From contig NZ_MDER01000038.1 in the NCBI RefSeq assembly GCF_001721045.1, positions 1 through 64,000 on the forward strand: DNA of 64,000 nucleotides. Direction: 5' to 3'. Source of the stretch: Paenibacillus nuruki. Lineage in GTDB: Bacteria; Bacillota; Bacilli; Paenibacillales; Paenibacillaceae. The position numbers and the translations under genes are program-made. The notes beneath the pieces were generated by a model that saw only the letters and a list, made by a program, of their open reading frames with translations, was not told the DNA's origin and did no database searches. Positions 56,601 through 64,000 of this stretch are shown here, one piece after another. Positions within the stretch are counted from its first letter, which is position 1; the number at the start of each line of letters is the position of its first letter.

Positions 56601-58594
56601 AACTGTAAAGATAATGAATCACTTAATGGTGATCTTCCTATGAGAATAAGGACAGTATGAGTACGATCTGCAATATGCTTGGCTAGCTCATATCCCAAAC
56701 CACCCATCCCTCCAATAATCAGGTAGACACCACCATTTCGAAAAGAATGCTGGGTAATAGAATGAGAACCAGAATCTAACAGCGTCACTTCTTGCAAATT
56801 TCTAATATGGCGTTCTAATCTATGACCTTGATAATGAATACTAATTGATGGAACAATAGATGACTGTTCAAACTCTTCATCTAATCGTTCTACTATTTGA
56901 TCTGAATAAGCTACACTTTCCACGTCGAACAAGATCAATTGACTTTGAATAAAAGGATATTCTTGAGCAATGGTTTTAAACATTCCTTCGAGTCCCCAAA
57001 TTGTTCCTGTTCTATCAGATCTATCAGCGACGATTTGAATCACAGTCGGACGATGTCCATTGGTTTGTAAATGTTGTTGAATCAGTGTAAAGATCTGTTC
57101 TATTAAAGAAGGTAGATAAGATACAATATTCTCTAACTCATGTTGAAGTTCAGTAATATGCGTTATTTTAGGATGATCTGATAATACTTTTTTCCACACT
57201 TGAGATGGCGTATATAAAATGATCATCCGATCGACAGCATCATCTTTAGCTGAAGATGATGTTGAGATTGGAATTACTTCCCATACAGGTTGATAAGCAA
57301 TTGTACTATTCTCAAATGTATCTATAGTATCTGATTCCACTAAAGGGTTCGAGAACGATCGAGATTGAGTGTATGTTTTCAAAAAAGCATCCTGCCAGTG
57401 ATCATTCAAATAAGCTGCTAATGTAGCCACTGTAGAATATTCAAATAATAATGTTGGGTATAACTCGATTTGAAGATACTGTTCTAAAAAAGTAACTAAT
57501 TCAAGTAACTTAATCGAATCTAAACCTAATTCATAAAAACCCGTTTCAGAATCAATCTGTTCTTGTTCAGTCATCAAAATATCTGCTAATTGTAACTGTA
57601 AAAACTGTTCTATTTGTGTTAGTGGCGATTCTGATATATGGCTATTTAGAGATGTGAAATGTTCTGCTTTTGAATGAATAGCAGCCACAGGTGTAGACAT
57701 TGGATCTACTAATCCTGTAATTAATCGAGCTTCGCGAATTCGTTTGGCAGTAAGATTCTCAAATGTTGCAAGAACGTTGCCTTCATCATCATAAATAGAA
57801 ATATGACGTTTGATAATATCTGCATCAGCAACAAGATCTTCTTTAGTTTGTACAGTATGAGTATAGATACGTTCAGGAAGAGAACGATAAATCACAAATC
57901 GCTCAATCATAAATGGAATATATGGTTTGAACCCTTCCTGTGATCTCTCATTGCCCTGTTCATCCCAACGAAACGATGTGCCGGCGAATGTAGCTCCATC
58001 TAATAAAGCTACATGTGCATAAAACTTATCAATATAAGGCGTAGCTATAGAGCTGATCTGTAAATGCATCCACTCATTATCACCTTGTTGATATACAGTG
58101 CCCGAATTTTTCATAAAGTCATAATGATGAATATCTGACTGACGTGCTAATCCATATACTTTGTCCATATCCCATTGAATAGCGGCTTGTTTCTTGAGCA
58201 AAGGCATTTGAGACTGTGCTTTAATACTGCTGTCAGTATCTATAGGATGAAGCGAACATTCCATATTAATCACTTTGTCGTTCTCTTTGGTACTCTGCTG
58301 GGCATGATATACTTTTCGACTGGATACGATGATATCTGTATGTGTATCGTGAGTTGTAAAAGATACCAAAATGTCAATATCAAACTGTTCTGATGTAACG
58401 ATAGGTTGCTTAAATACAACATGATGCAATTCAATAGATTGAGTTCCTAATGCTTTAGAACTGAGACGATAAATCATATCAAGCAGTACAACACCAGGGA
58501 GTGTACATATTTGATGCACTCGATGATCTTGTACAAAATAATCGGTATGCTTCAGCTTTTGCAAAAAGGTTTCGGTACGAGATGCTATAGTCAT
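50621..58594 (-). CDS. trans-AT polyketide synthase PKS-B: DH-ACP-KR-KS-ACP-KS-ACP-TE
   Basis: A 2657-residue megasynthase with no acyltransferase domain. Domains: DH (1-295; His24, Pro33, Asp199, but the Gly of HxxxGxxxxP is Gln28); ACP (about 325-400, Ser360); KR (structural half from about 430, NADP loop GGMGGLG 628-634, Ser755/756, Tyr769, Asn773, Asp714 typical of B-type); KS (889-1325; Cys1060, His1195, His1236); ACP (Ser1574); KS (1669-2105; Cys1838, His1973, His2020); ACP (Ser2355, in GMNSI instead of the usual GxDS); TE (2420-2650; Ser2490 in GGYSLGG, Asp2517, His2622). DH-ACP-KR order is typical of trans-AT systems. The DH completes the module begun by the last KS of PKS-A; GAAGGGAG lies in the last codons of that gene and the ATG is two bases after its stop. 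The terminal TE shows this is the last PKS. Confidence 0.95.
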   Translation of the reverse strand: MTIASRTETFLQKLKHTDYFVQDHRVHQICTLPGVVLLDMIYRLSSKALGTQSIELHHVVFKQPIVTSEQFDIDILVSFTTHDTHTDIIVSSRKVYHAQQSTKENDKVINMECSLHPIDTDSSIKAQSQMPLLKKQAAIQWDMDKVYGLARQSDIHHYDFMKNSGTVYQQGDNEWMHLQISSIATPYIDKFYAHVALLDGATFAGTSFRWDEQGNERSQEGFKPYIPFMIERFVIYRSLPERIYTHTVQTKEDLVADADIIKRHISIYDDEGNVLATFENLTAKRIREARLITGLVDPMSTPVAAIHSKAEHFTSLNSHISESPLTQIEQFLQLQLADILMTEQEQIDSETGFYELGLDSIKLLELVTFLEQYLQIELYPTLLFEYSTVATLAAYLNDHWQDAFLKTYTQSRSFSNPLVESDTIDTFENSTIAYQPVWEVIPISTSSSAKDDAVDRMIILYTPSQVWKKVLSDHPKITHITELQHELENIVSYLPSLIEQIFTLIQQHLQTNGHRPTVIQIVADRSDRTGTIWGLEGMFKTIAQEYPFIQSQLILFDVESVAYSDQIVERLDEEFEQSSIVPSISIHYQGHRLERHIRNLQEVTLLDSGSHSITQHSFRNGGVYLIIGGMGGLGYELAKHIADRTHTVLILIGRSPLSDSLSLQLELLRSKGSEAIYIQTDISKHEDVENMVHLILAKYSTINGVFHCAGIIQDKLMIQKSLTELHQTLQPKIQGFIHLDQVLSQQSLDFFVVFSSLSAVVGNIGQSDYAVANGYLDQLVLERALKVKKGQRSGGTYTINWQLWEQGGMQVSDAHRQLMYKSGGMVPLPTDEGFHMLDLILKSDAPQLAILYGDAEQIRSRIQEHRSESSVSSKNNDSSPQQTQEDHSTDIAIIGVGGRYPDANTIEQLYENLKAGKDSITTIPEHRWASNHTAYSVEDYYRYGSFVDRIDDFDPLFFNISPYQAERMDPQARLFLQTVWEACEDAGFAVHRNQHDYSASSSRSVGVFAGVFWNHYELYSAEMSQQGRPSAFGTNSASIANMVSYHLNFHGPSMALDSMCSSSLTAVHLACESIKRGECHYAVAGGVNLVTHPHKYVFLKEAQFLSSEGKCRSFGKDGDGYVPGEGVGAVLMTSVAEAKKQGHPIYAVIKGSALNHSGRTSGATVPDPVAQSEVILNALAAAHIDPSTLSYIETHGTGTSLGDPIELQALERAFRKAGSTQQQFCAIGSLKSNIGHLEAAAGIAGLTKLLLQFKHQEIFPSLHAEPLNPLIPFGSTSFYVQHQGKVWERPTITDNNSTSEIPLRAGISSFGANGSNAHVIVEEYVPVPSNMEQQHTINHQSSVIIPLSAQTEERLQVYAQKLLDFVHTADTSLNLCNLAYTFQLGRTEMKARVAFNIADIADLKQQLNTFIQKTDIAPIQPTLTIPDQQSDRNVFISQLIAKQEWNTLAHVWMQGVKIDWTILYPDHVCQLIHAPTYPFRTNRYWVPDIDSASLSNEQQISNEPKVPLEEVKSEEVAVSSLHEESIEEHVSIKSLSIIEEQVKTWIKTTAAKILKVQMIDIENDVELSEYGFDSILFTQLADQFNHQLQTDLTPAHFFEQTTIQQITVFLIDQYSTEIKQFFSDAIQQRPEPMKRNNTNLSTSSKSKESSLPKSGVPVSSSLPVDHQEPIAIIGMSAKFPQAEDIDQFWDNLVSGKDCIGEIPSNRWDWKKHFGDPNQNNYRTNIKWGGFIEGIDEFDPLFFGIAPREAVHMDPQQRLLMMYVWKAIEDAGYAASSLAGSQLGIFVGTGSSGYNVMMAQANEQVEAYSITANVPSVGPNRMSHFLNVHGPSQPIETACSSSLVAIHRAVNAIRSGDCDTAVTGGVNTILSLDAHISLNKAGMLSPDGRCKTFSAQADGYARGEGVGMIFLKKLTDAQADGDHIYGVIRGSYENHGGKAGSLTAPNPKAQTALLKTAFLRSGISPDTISFIETHGTGTPLGDPIEINTLKSAFQASPEESTVSNHAVGYCGIGSVKSNIGHLEMAAGIAGVIKVLLQMKHQKLVKSLHAEIVNPYIHLENSPFYIVNETQDWQRLRNENGQEIPRRAGVSSFGFGGSNAHVVLEEYIPETSQHHNQTESPHQPVLFVLSAVTKERLDEQIQQWIQVLQQNHYTDAQLSDMAYTLQVGRDAFDIRFGCIVSSIDELKEKLQAYVISEQPIENVYTGDASAHKSFIALFKADEELSEAVHQWMQRSKYHKLLEVWVKGIDVNWSAWYKDSQMQRISLPTYPFSKEKYWVNVSSFSEKRVELQENHISKSQDQENQEGHTSINSISPKVEVDAVVSIQKQITTILADLLGVADTSIQADVPLDRYGMNSILILQMLQKFQSHIDPSIQLEDIVECNTIEELVAALPVDSIDIHSDSESIAYSELIHLNAVTTGQPIFWIHGGTGGVESYLQLATQLNRPFYGIQAKGYLNDEPPLQSIYAMAAYYTRIIRDIQPEGPYDVGGYSLGGILAYEIIRILQTMEQEVSSIVMIDSFYPDDSNLQWNTEHPYLWQMLYPNGSTASKEKFIDTCYRLEQAYELDQYQPVPLLDSQSIRSYYFRNQNGIFVDENSTNPTDYWQKWRTILPHLHIVDIDTSNHFVMLSEQKSLQQIMISIQSIYTSSDISHTVSSITL

Positions 58595-58596
58595 GC

Positions 58597-61500
58597 CTAT
58601 TGACTCCCTTCGCCAACTTTAATCACGTCAAAAAAGTCAGATGTTACTTCTGATTTTGGATAGTCTTGGTATTCAGTAGGCCAGTATCGTTGACGATCAA
58701 AGCCAACATTAGAATAAACTAAAGGCAACTGGCGACGGTAAGAAGCAGGAATTCCTTCATCACTCACAAGAATATGAGCATTATTGCCACCTAATCCAAA
58801 TGCGCTAATACCCGCACGTAAAATGCCTTGTTCATTCCTCCACTTCTGATGTTGTTGCACAATATAAAACGGTGATTGCTCAAATCGAAATCTTGGATTA
58901 GGTACTTCACAATGAAGTGTAGGTGGTAACTCTTGATGCACTAGAGAAAGTAACACTTTAATAAAGCTAGCGACTCCAGCGGCGCTTAATAAATGGCCAA
59001 TATTGCTTTTTACACTACCCACTCCACAGAATTGCTGACGATCTGTCACATCTGAGAAAACACTTGTTAATGCTTTCAATTCAATCGGATCACCAATTAA
59101 TGTTCCAGTACCATGTGTCTCTATATAACTAATCGTTGAAGGATCAATATTCGCATTCTGTACTGCTTTGTATAATAGTTCTTTCTGTGCTTCTGGATTG
59201 GGCGTTGTGATTCCCATCGTATTTCCATCGTTATTTAAGGCACTACCATCAATCACACCATAAATACGATCTTGATCTGCAATCGCTTGGTTAAGCGGTT
59301 TTAGCATTACGACTCCACAACCTTCTCCTAATCCTATCCCGTCTGCCTCTGCACTAAATGTTTTGCATCGTGAGTCAGTTGATAATACATTGGCTGACCC
59401 TAAGGTTTCAAAAGGAACTTCATCTAATAAAATATCGACACCCCCAGCAAAAGCCAATTCACATTCTCCATTTTGAATACTTTGTACAGCTAGATGAATC
59501 GCTGTCAGTGAACTAGAACAAGCAGTATCTACAACCAGATTAGGCCCTTTCAAATTATAAAAATGAGCTAGATGCGCTGCGATAAAATTTTGTCCAATAC
59601 CGACAATCGTATCTTTAGCTGTACGATTGACTTTAGAAGAATAGTTACTGGTACGTGATCCTACAAATACACCTGTTTGTGTATTGGATAACTGATTTTT
59701 GGTATAGCCAGCATCCATAGCTGCTTCGACACTTACTTCTAATAGTTGACGTTGCAACGGATCAATTTGCACCGCCAATGCTTCGCTTATACCAAAATAA
59801 GCAGGATCAAATGCATCGATATTTTTTAAAAAAGCACCATATCGTGCATGAGTTATTGAATCATTTGGATGAGTCATTGTTTGTTTCTGACTCTGACGAG
59901 AAGCAGGTGCCTGTTGAATACTATCTTTTCCTAATTTTAAATTATTCCAAAATTGCAACGGATCATCGGCATCTGGAAAGTGGCAACCTATACCGATCAC
60001 CGCAATCTTTTGCTTAGACTCTTGTGGTTCCTGTGAAGCAGAAATAGATGCATTCTGTGATTGTTCAATATTAGCCGATGTTGAACTTTGTCCATGTACT
60101 ATATTTTTATCATTTGTGAATAAAGTAACTAACTCTAATGGATACGTATATACCAATTGCTCTGCCAATTGTTGAATAGTAGGATACTCTAACATCATAG
60201 TTGGGTCTACTGCTGTACCTTGTAGGGTTCGATCTAATGTTGTAATAATTTGAGCCAATAAAATAGAATCTATTCCGTATTCAGCAAACGGTGTACGATC
60301 ATCTAATCGCGTAACATCTACTTTTAACTCATGTGCAATTAGCTTTGTTAACCAGCTCAAAGTCATTTGATGTAGCTTATCAGACTCAGGCATAGTGATG
60401 GATGGTGTAGCCGTATGATCAGATTTAATTTTTTGTTCTGATATTAGCTGATTAGAGAGTATAGGCTTTGGATATTTCATCCATAGAGATGGTTGAGCAA
60501 TCTCTTGATTGATGATTGCAGGCAATATCACTCTGTTTTTGGATCTATTGATAATGTAATCAAGTAACTGTAATCCTTCTTTATTCGTCATACTAAGTAA
60601 TCCTGTTTGCTCATAAGGTTTACTTTTAACTTCGCCAAATCCTGTTTCTTTCCAACTGGGCCATTGAATGCTGTAGATCGGATATGAACCTGTATGTGCT
60701 TCAGCAAAATAATCCATATACGCATTTGCCATAGCATAATCACTTTGTCCAACAGCCAGAGATGGAATAATCGCTGCAACTGACGAGAATAATATCCAGA
60801 ATTGTAAAGGTTCTTGTTGTAGGCATTGATACAAAGTATGCAATCCCTGTATTTTAGGATTCATCACAGATTCTACAGACTCTATATCTTTGCGAATAAA
60901 GGCTGGATTTATGGGATCAGCTGTACCTGCACAATGGATAACACCACCTATAGAACCTAACACTGAATGGACTTCATGGATGACTTTCTGTAGTTCTTGA
61001 ACAGATGTCAAATCTACAGAAGTCACATAGACCTGTACACCTTGTTTTTCAAGCTGTACAATCGATCTTATTTTTTCTGCTGTTTTCGAATTTTGAGTAT
61101 TATATACATGCCATTCTTCTCTTGGTGGTAATAGTTCTTGACCACTTAATACAAGCTTTTTCACTCCGTACTGAGCTACAAAATGCTGAGCACATAACAT
61201 GCCTAGACCTCTTGTTCCTCCTGTAATCCAAAGTACTTGTTCTTGAGAAAATGAAAGATGTTGGGCATTATGAGCAGAAAAATTAGAGATATTTTCTTCT
61301 GGCTTGAGATACGCTACCCAACGTTGCTCTGAACGATAACAAACTTCCACATCTGGAGAATCCAAAAACAGCTCTTGAACAATCGCAAAAGCTGTACTCT
61401 CTTCTAGTGCATTAACATCAAAATCAATATGTCTTGAACGTACATGAGCATATTCATGTTGTAACATTCGGTATAGTCCTACACGTTCCGCTCCTTGAAG

Positions 61501-64000
61501 ATGTATAGATGTATTTTGAAAAGATTCTAATCCTTTGGTCACCTGTAATAGAGTGATCGATGTCTTCTGATGGACTTCGATCCAACGTTGAAGCCATAGT
61601 AACCAACCGTTGTGTAATGTATGCTGAATTGTACTATTACTTGTAATATCGTTTGTCCATCCCGTGAGATCAATAACGCTTGTAATGGATTTTACTTCTT
61701 CATCTGTATTCAACAGCTTATGCTCCAGCTCATCTTCATGCCAGATCAAAGAATGGGGAATCGCAGAAGATAAATGATCTCCTAAAGTTCCTGTCTGATC
61801 ATTCATTAAAATCACAACATGTTGATTAGAAGGTACTACAACCTTGTTAGTTAATGATTCAACCATAGGACTCATTTGCCAATGCTTGCTGTAGAAGATC
61901 GATGTTCGTTCAGGTGTTTCTGATATCTTTTGCACTTTGGTCGGTACGATTGAACTGTTAGACATGAGATCATCTGGAGCCCAGTATCTTTCTTTTGCAA
62001 AAGGGTACGTAGGTAAAGCAATACGTTGTGGCTGTGTATCAACATAAAGTAATTTCCAATTGATAGCTAGACCTTTAACCCATAATTCCAACAATTGATT
62101 ATATTGATGGTGCTCTAGCCACGAAGCAATCATATTCTCAAATCCAAGATCTGAAGACAACATAGATAACATTTCTTTATGCTGCTTAGTATGCCCTCGA
62201 TATAGCTGATAGGAGTGAGATTGGGTAGTTGATTGTAAATAAGATTTTAATTTTTCTTGCATATCAGATAGCGAATGAGTGACAAATGCTAAGCGCTCTT
62301 CCATTGCTTCTCTACCCATCTGCAACGTATACGCAATATTTTGTAGACGATATGCTGAACGATCGGTCTCTAATGTCTCCAACAATTGTTCTACTTGTAA
62401 GCGCAGTTGTGATACTGTTTTGGAAGATAATACAATCAGTACAGGATCATTTTCAGGTAAATGACTAACTGCTGTGATGTCTTGATGTACTGTATATTCT
62501 TCGATAATAAGATGAGCGTTCGAACCGCCAGCTCCAAAAGAAGAAAGACCTGCTCTTCTAGGTATTTCTTGCTTTTGACCATGTTCCCCAAGTAAAGGTC
62601 GTTTCCATTCTGATAATTCTTTTTGCACAACAAACGGAATATGATTAAAGTCGATATTGGGATTCAATACATCTGCATGCAAAGAAGGAACAAGCTGTTG
62701 ATGCTTCATTTGTAATAGAATTTTAGTTAATCCTGCGATACCAGCGGCGCTTTCACAATGTCCAATATTAGACTTCACTGAACCTATAGCACAGAAATGC
62801 TCTTCTTCTGTATTTTGCTGATAAACGGCGTTTAATCCGGCTATCTCAATAGGATCACCTAGTGTCGTTCCTGTACCATGCGCTTCTACATAGCTAATTG
62901 TTCTTGGTTCTACTCCTGCTCGGTCAAATGCTTTCTGAATAACTTGAGACTGAGCAACCGGATTAGGAACGGTATAACCATTGGTTTTCCCACCATGATT
63001 GATTGCCGACCCTTTAATAATTCCATAAATATGGTCACCGTCTGCCTGAGCAACAGATAGTGGTTTGAGTACAACAGCTCCTACACCTTCTCCAGGTACA
63101 TAACCATCACCACCTGCCCCAAAGCTTTCACATTTGCCTTGACTAGAAAGAAATCCACCCTGATTCAGCATCAGATACTTGTTAGGATGAACAGAGATAT
63201 TCACACCACCTGCAATAGCGGTGGAACATTCCTGAGTAATAAGACTCTGGCAAGCCAAATGAATGGCTGTTAACGATGAAGAACACATCGTATCTATAGC
63301 CATACTCGGTCCATTAAAGTTACAGAAATATGAGACACGATTCGCAATAGATGCAGGATTTCCACTAAGTGCTACTGAACTATGACTTAACGCTTGCGCT
63401 TGTGCTCCATACAATTGATACTCTTCATACATAACACCTACGTAGACGCCTACTTCATTATTTTCATTAGAGTTGGAGTCGTTAGCATTACCCAGTGTTT
63501 GTCGGGTATATCCTGCATCTTCTATTGCTTGATATACCGTTTGTAAAAATAATCGTTCTTGCGGGTCCATCATCTCTGCTTCTTTAGGCGAAATATTAAA
63601 AAATAGTGGATCAAATTGATCTACTCCATTCATAAATCCACCCTTAATGATATTCTCTGAGGATGTAGAGCCTATCGAGTGTTGATTCCACCGATTCTCA
63701 GGAATGTCAGTAATGCAGTCTATTCCGTGTTTTAGATTTTCCCAGTATTGATCCAAATGATCTGCCTGAGGATATCGACCTGATAATCCGATAATAGCAA
63801 TATCTGTTTCACGTTCTTTTGCAGGCTGGTTTGCAGAATAAGCAAATTTGAAACGAGAATGGATATTGGGTAAAGATTCTTGTCCTGCATCTCTGTATTG
63901 ACCTGAATATGAAGGCTCTACTTTAGCAACAGATGATGATTTTGGTCTCTTGGTGTTAAATTGTTTATTCAAAATAGCAGAATGAGCTTTGATTAAATAT
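58597..64000 (-). CDS. trans-AT polyketide synthase PKS-A, 5' end outside the window: (ACP)-KS-KR-ACP-KS
   Basis: The frame is open to the right edge; the first possible start inside the window is a TTG at 63972 with no ribosome site, and the codons before it encode a helix like the end of an ACP, so the protein continues upstream. Numbered from that TTG (1791 residues): KS (57-492; Cys230, His365, His405), a KS-flanking linker ending in TYPFAKERYW, KR (about 690-1130; GGTRGLG 918-924, Ser1063/1064, Tyr1079, Asn1083; Pro1020 where B-type KRs have Asp), ACP (about 1200-1275, Ser1236), KS (1322-1740; Cys1485, His1620, His1660) and a C-terminal tail of about 50 residues. No AT domain is present. 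The last KS has no ACP of its own and must work with the DH-ACP-KR at the start of PKS-B. Confidence 0.95.
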   Translation of the reverse strand, partial: YLIKAHSAILNKQFNTKRPKSSSVAKVEPSYSGQYRDAGQESLPNIHSRFKFAYSANQPAKERETDIAIIGLSGRYPQADHLDQYWENLKHGIDCITDIPENRWNQHSIGSTSSENIIKGGFMNGVDQFDPLFFNISPKEAEMMDPQERLFLQTVYQAIEDAGYTRQTLGNANDSNSNENNEVGVYVGVMYEEYQLYGAQAQALSHSSVALSGNPASIANRVSYFCNFNGPSMAIDTMCSSSLTAIHLACQSLITQECSTAIAGGVNISVHPNKYLMLNQGGFLSSQGKCESFGAGGDGYVPGEGVGAVVLKPLSVAQADGDHIYGIIKGSAINHGGKTNGYTVPNPVAQSQVIQKAFDRAGVEPRTISYVEAHGTGTTLGDPIEIAGLNAVYQQNTEEEHFCAIGSVKSNIGHCESAAGIAGLTKILLQMKHQQLVPSLHADVLNPNIDFNHIPFVVQKELSEWKRPLLGEHGQKQEIPRRAGLSSFGAGGSNAHLIIEEYTVHQDITAVSHLPENDPVLIVLSSKTVSQLRLQVEQLLETLETDRSAYRLQNIAYTLQMGREAMEERLAFVTHSLSDMQEKLKSYLQSTTQSHSYQLYRGHTKQHKEMLSMLSSDLGFENMIASWLEHHQYNQLLELWVKGLAINWKLLYVDTQPQRIALPTYPFAKERYWAPDDLMSNSSIVPTKVQKISETPERTSIFYSKHWQMSPMVESLTNKVVVPSNQHVVILMNDQTGTLGDHLSSAIPHSLIWHEDELEHKLLNTDEEVKSITSVIDLTGWTNDITSNSTIQHTLHNGWLLWLQRWIEVHQKTSITLLQVTKGLESFQNTSIHLQGAERVGLYRMLQHEYAHVRSRHIDFDVNALEESTAFAIVQELFLDSPDVEVCYRSEQRWVAYLKPEENISNFSAHNAQHLSFSQEQVLWITGGTRGLGMLCAQHFVAQYGVKKLVLSGQELLPPREEWHVYNTQNSKTAEKIRSIVQLEKQGVQVYVTSVDLTSVQELQKVIHEVHSVLGSIGGVIHCAGTADPINPAFIRKDIESVESVMNPKIQGLHTLYQCLQQEPLQFWILFSSVAAIIPSLAVGQSDYAMANAYMDYFAEAHTGSYPIYSIQWPSWKETGFGEVKSKPYEQTGLLSMTNKEGLQLLDYIINRSKNRVILPAIINQEIAQPSLWMKYPKPILSNQLISEQKIKSDHTATPSITMPESDKLHQMTLSWLTKLIAHELKVDVTRLDDRTPFAEYGIDSILLAQIITTLDRTLQGTAVDPTMMLEYPTIQQLAEQLVYTYPLELVTLFTNDKNIVHGQSSTSANIEQSQNASISASQEPQESKQKIAVIGIGCHFPDADDPLQFWNNLKLGKDSIQQAPASRQSQKQTMTHPNDSITHARYGAFLKNIDAFDPAYFGISEALAVQIDPLQRQLLEVSVEAAMDAGYTKNQLSNTQTGVFVGSRTSNYSSKVNRTAKDTIVGIGQNFIAAHLAHFYNLKGPNLVVDTACSSSLTAIHLAVQSIQNGECELAFAGGVDILLDEVPFETLGSANVLSTDSRCKTFSAEADGIGLGEGCGVVMLKPLNQAIADQDRIYGVIDGSALNNDGNTMGITTPNPEAQKELLYKAVQNANIDPSTISYIETHGTGTLIGDPIELKALTSVFSDVTDRQQFCGVGSVKSNIGHLLSAAGVASFIKVLLSLVHQELPPTLHCEVPNPRFRFEQSPFYIVQQHQKWRNEQGILRAGISAFGLGGNNAHILVSDEGIPASYRRQLPLVYSNVGFDRQRYWPTEYQDYPKSEVTSDFFDVIKVGEGSQ

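Noticed and set aside
50621-63972. Non-elongating KS0 domains in the PKS
   Set aside because: All four KS domains keep the active Cys, the HGTGT His and the second His, so the sequence gives no sign of inactivity.
1-64000. CRISPR arrays, insertion sequences, tRNA or rRNA genes
   Set aside because: No regularly spaced repeats, transposase genes, cloverleaf sequences or rRNA segments were seen on reading through both strands.

Overview
The window reads as chromosome of a low-GC, Gram-positive, endospore-former-type bacterium, most likely Paenibacillus or a close relative. The support is AGGAGG-type ribosome binding sites on almost every gene, U-run intrinsic terminators, CcpA-type cre sites, a C30 (staphyloxanthin-type) carotenoid locus, LytTR/GHKL and OmpR two-component systems, and a trans-acyltransferase polyketide synthase (trans-AT PKS) with a LoaP-type antiterminator. 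The genus is inferred from gene content and style only.

Layout. 1-0.9 kb: the AT-rich end of an unknown operon with a possible 27-residue peptide gene, then a short gene interrupted by an in-frame amber codon. 0.9-7.5 kb (minus): crtP, aldH, crtN and crtQ for C30 carotenoid oxidation and glycosylation, preceded by an alpha/beta hydrolase; crtM is not here. 7.6-10.1 kb (minus): kbl-tdh threonine catabolism with a cre site over the promoter and a large terminator hairpin. 10.7-15.1 kb: an MBL-fold hydrolase with a divergent Lrp regulator, then an ArsR regulator coupled to a four-domain sulfur-transfer protein. 15.2-23.2 kb and 31.5-39.4 kb: two stretches of regulators (Crp, MarR x2, LysR, TetR, HxlR, AraC), each beside a short-chain dehydrogenase, flavin oxidoreductase, MFS pump or glycosyltransferase; several have palindromic operators. 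23.3-31.4 kb (plus): a six-gene operon for a large secreted protein, a MacAB-type exporter and a two-component system. 39.6-41.6 kb: a secreted beta-lactamase-fold hydrolase. 41.8-45.4 kb (minus): a four-gene cassette of a beta-sandwich protein, a BtrH/C39-like protein, a LytTR regulator and a GHKL kinase. 45.6-47.8 kb: DinB, a region that looks like a large structured non-coding RNA (about 46324-46850), and an esterase. 48.0 kb to the right edge (minus): the 3' end of a trans-AT PKS cluster, in transcription order PKS-A (continues off the window), PKS-B with the terminal thioesterase, an ICMT-like membrane methyltransferase, a cytochrome P450 and loaP.

The two PKS proteins read KS-KR-ACP-KS | DH-ACP-KR-KS-ACP-KS-ACP-TE with no AT domain, so acyl units must be supplied in trans. 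The chain is handed over between polypeptides in the middle of a module, between KS and DH. The methyltransferase and P450 are plausible tailoring enzymes. LoaP would be expected to carry RNA polymerase through this very long operon. The most promising undescribed items are the structured RNA candidate, the C39-like/beta-sandwich/two-component cassette, and the PKS cluster with its unusual release end.
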